Shown here piece by piece: positions 62,628 through 64,000 of a stretch of 64,000 nucleotides of DNA. Position numbers and translations under genes: made by a program. Location: NCBI GenBank assembly GCA_016713025.1, contig JADJPZ010000004.1:3224001-3288000 (forward strand), read 5' to 3'. This stretch comes from Saprospiraceae bacterium (GTDB taxonomy: Bacteria; Bacteroidota; Bacteroidia; Chitinophagales; Saprospiraceae). The notes below the pieces were generated by a model that saw nothing but the letters and a program-made list of their open reading frames with translations, did no database searches and was not told the origin of the DNA. Numbering within the stretch: position 1 is the first letter of the stretch; the number at the start of each line of letters is the position of its first letter.

Positions 62628-64000
62628 CTATTGTTCCAATCCTGAAATCATAAGCTTCAATATCTCTGATGCTGCCTCTGATATAATAGTCCCGGGACCA
62701 AAAACAGCAGCAACTTCGGCATCAAACAAAAACTGATAATCCTGAGGTGGAATGACGCCACCGACAACGACCATGATATCTTCCCTGCCTATCTTTTTCA
62801 ACTGACTGATCGTTTCGGGTACAAGGGTCTTGTGCCCCGCGGCCAATGATGAGATACCCAGGATGTGTACGTCGTTTTCGGCAGCTTGTCTTGCCGCTTC
62901 TTCAGGAGTCTGGAACAATGGTCCCATGTCTACATCAAAACCTAAATCAGCAAAACTTGTAGCTATCACTTTTGCTCCACGATCATGACCGTCCTGACCA
63001 AGTTTTGCGATCATGATACGCGGTCTTCTGCCTTCGAGCTGTGCAAATTTGTCCGATAGTTCAAGAGCCTCTTTAAATTTATTATCCATTTTTATTTCGT
63101 GTGCATATACGCCTGTGATAGTCCTGTTGGTAGCGGCAAACCGACCAAATACAACCTCTAATGCCATCGATATTTCTCCCAAAGTCGCTCTGTGACGAGC
63201 AGCTTCAATGGCGAGTTCCAAAAGATTGCCTTGGCCTGATTTTGCGCATGCAGTGATAGCCAAAAGTGCATCTTGTGTTTTTTGCTCTTCCCTTGATGAC
63301 TTTACCTGATTGATTCTGGCAATCTGTTCACTACGTACTTTAGAATTGTCAACTTTAAGTATATCAAGTTCTGACTCGTGATCTGCTACCAAAGCATTGA
63401 CGCCTATGACGTGTTCATGTCCACTGTCTATACGTGCTTGCTTGGCCGCAGCGGCTTCTTCAATACGCATCTTTGGTATACCTGCGACGATAGCAGATGT
63501 CATCCCTCCAAGTGATTCTATCTCCTCTATATGTTTTCTTGCTTTAGTTACCAATTGATCGGTCAGGTACTCCACATAATAAGAACCACCCATGGGGTCT
63601 ATGGACGAAGTGATTTTAGTCCCACTTTGCAGATATTTTTGTGTATCCCTGGCAATTTTGGCTGAAAAGTCAGTAGGCAAGGCGATAGCTTCATCCAATG
63701 AGTTGGTATGTAGTGACTGTGTACCTCCGAACGCCGCTGCCATGGCCTCGATGCAGGTCCTGGATATATTGTTATAAGGATCCTGTGCAGTAAGACTATA
63801 TCCTGAAGTCTGACAATGGGTTCGTAAAGCCAATGTTTTGGATTTTTTAGCACCAAAATCAGCCACCAATTCAGACCATAAAAGACGACCTGCCCGCATT
63901 TTGGCTATCTCCATAAACATGTTCATCCCTATACCCCAAAAAAATGAAAACCTGGATGCAAAACTATCTATATCCAATCCTGCTTTGAGCCCGGCTCTGA
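62628..64000 (-). CDS. Methylmalonyl-CoA mutase large subunit, 3' part
   Basis: The frame is open to the window edge (R-A-G-L-K-A-G-L-D-I-D before SFASRFSFFWGIG), so the N-terminus is missing; about 457 residues are visible. The end of the TIM barrel shows MFMEIAKMRAGRLLWSELV, RTHCQTSGYSLTAQDPYNN and ATDFSAKIARDTQKY-type segments. The B12-binding domain has AKLGQDGHDRGAKVIA with the cobalt-ligand histidine (DxHxxG) and VVVGGVIPPQDYQFLF. Interconverts methylmalonyl-CoA and succinyl-CoA, and converges on the HerA-like gene. Confidence 0.95.
   Translation of the reverse strand, partial: RAGLKAGLDIDSFASRFSFFWGIGMNMFMEIAKMRAGRLLWSELVADFGAKKSKTLALRTHCQTSGYSLTAQDPYNNISRTCIEAMAAAFGGTQSLHTNSLDEAIALPTDFSAKIARDTQKYLQSGTKITSSIDPMGGSYYVEYLTDQLVTKARKHIEEIESLGGMTSAIVAGIPKMRIEEAAAAKQARIDSGHEHVIGVNALVADHESELDILKVDNSKVRSEQIARINQVKSSREEQKTQDALLAITACAKSGQGNLLELAIEAARHRATLGEISMALEVVFGRFAATNRTITGVYAHEIKMDNKFKEALELSDKFAQLEGRRPRIMIAKLGQDGHDRGAKVIATSFADLGFDVDMGPLFQTPEEAARQAAENDVHILGISSLAAGHKTLVPETISQLKKIGREDIMVVVGGVIPPQDYQFLFDAEVAAVFGPGTIISEAASEILKLMISGLEQ

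Overview
The window comes from a member of the Bacteroidota, probably a gliding, type IX-secreting lineage near Saprospiria or Sphingobacteriia. The evidence is a GldB homologue, a PorP/SprF protein, a DUF4837 lipoprotein, a GSCFA protein, a two-membrane-segment TonB, class II HMG-CoA reductase with type 2 IPP isomerase, -7 boxes of the form TAnnTTTG, and few Shine-Dalgarno sites. No rRNA, tRNA or CRISPR array was seen.

Layout. 1-4.8 kb: 3' part of dnaE, an unknown cysteine-cluster protein and a TonB protein. 4.8-7.0 kb: short inverted-repeat elements and two Rpn/PD-(D/E)XK genes, one a truncated duplicate. 7.2-35.3 kb: a visibly AT-richer accessory region of regulators (BlaI, three AraC/HxlR-type, LytTR), serine hydrolases, esterases, cupin, CPBP protease, SUKH and DUF2310 proteins. 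It is full of broken genes and mobile DNA. An S41 protease gene is split by an IS3 element, which is split by a group II intron, whose domain VI is split by an IS256-family element. An IS66 element with an 8-bp target duplication splits the signal peptide of a DUF4198 gene. Several unrelated genes here share the same short boundary motifs and a repeated leader, which suggests a cassette-like organisation.

35.3-54.2 kb is mostly core: a ligase-associated DEXH helicase, lipoproteins, a coupled mevalonate-pathway operon (IPP isomerase, HMG-CoA reductase, NTF2-like protein), TPR protein, GldB, DUF4837, GSCFA, a pair made of a YbjN-like protein and a trypsin/zinc-ribbon/YbjN protease, PorP/SprF, bactofilin, AtpI-like proteins and a biotin carrier protein. 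54.4-64 kb: ROK kinase, an IS256-variant element that appears to carry a small structured RNA with its own promoter and terminator, nested MITE-like elements, DoxX and Gfo/Idh/MocA genes, purA (frameshifted in an A-run), a HerA-like ATPase and the 3' part of methylmalonyl-CoA mutase.

Several frameshifts lie in or beside A/T homopolymers (purA, IS256, IS256-variant). The purA case, in a normally essential gene, means base-calling error must be excluded before those genes are called dead.
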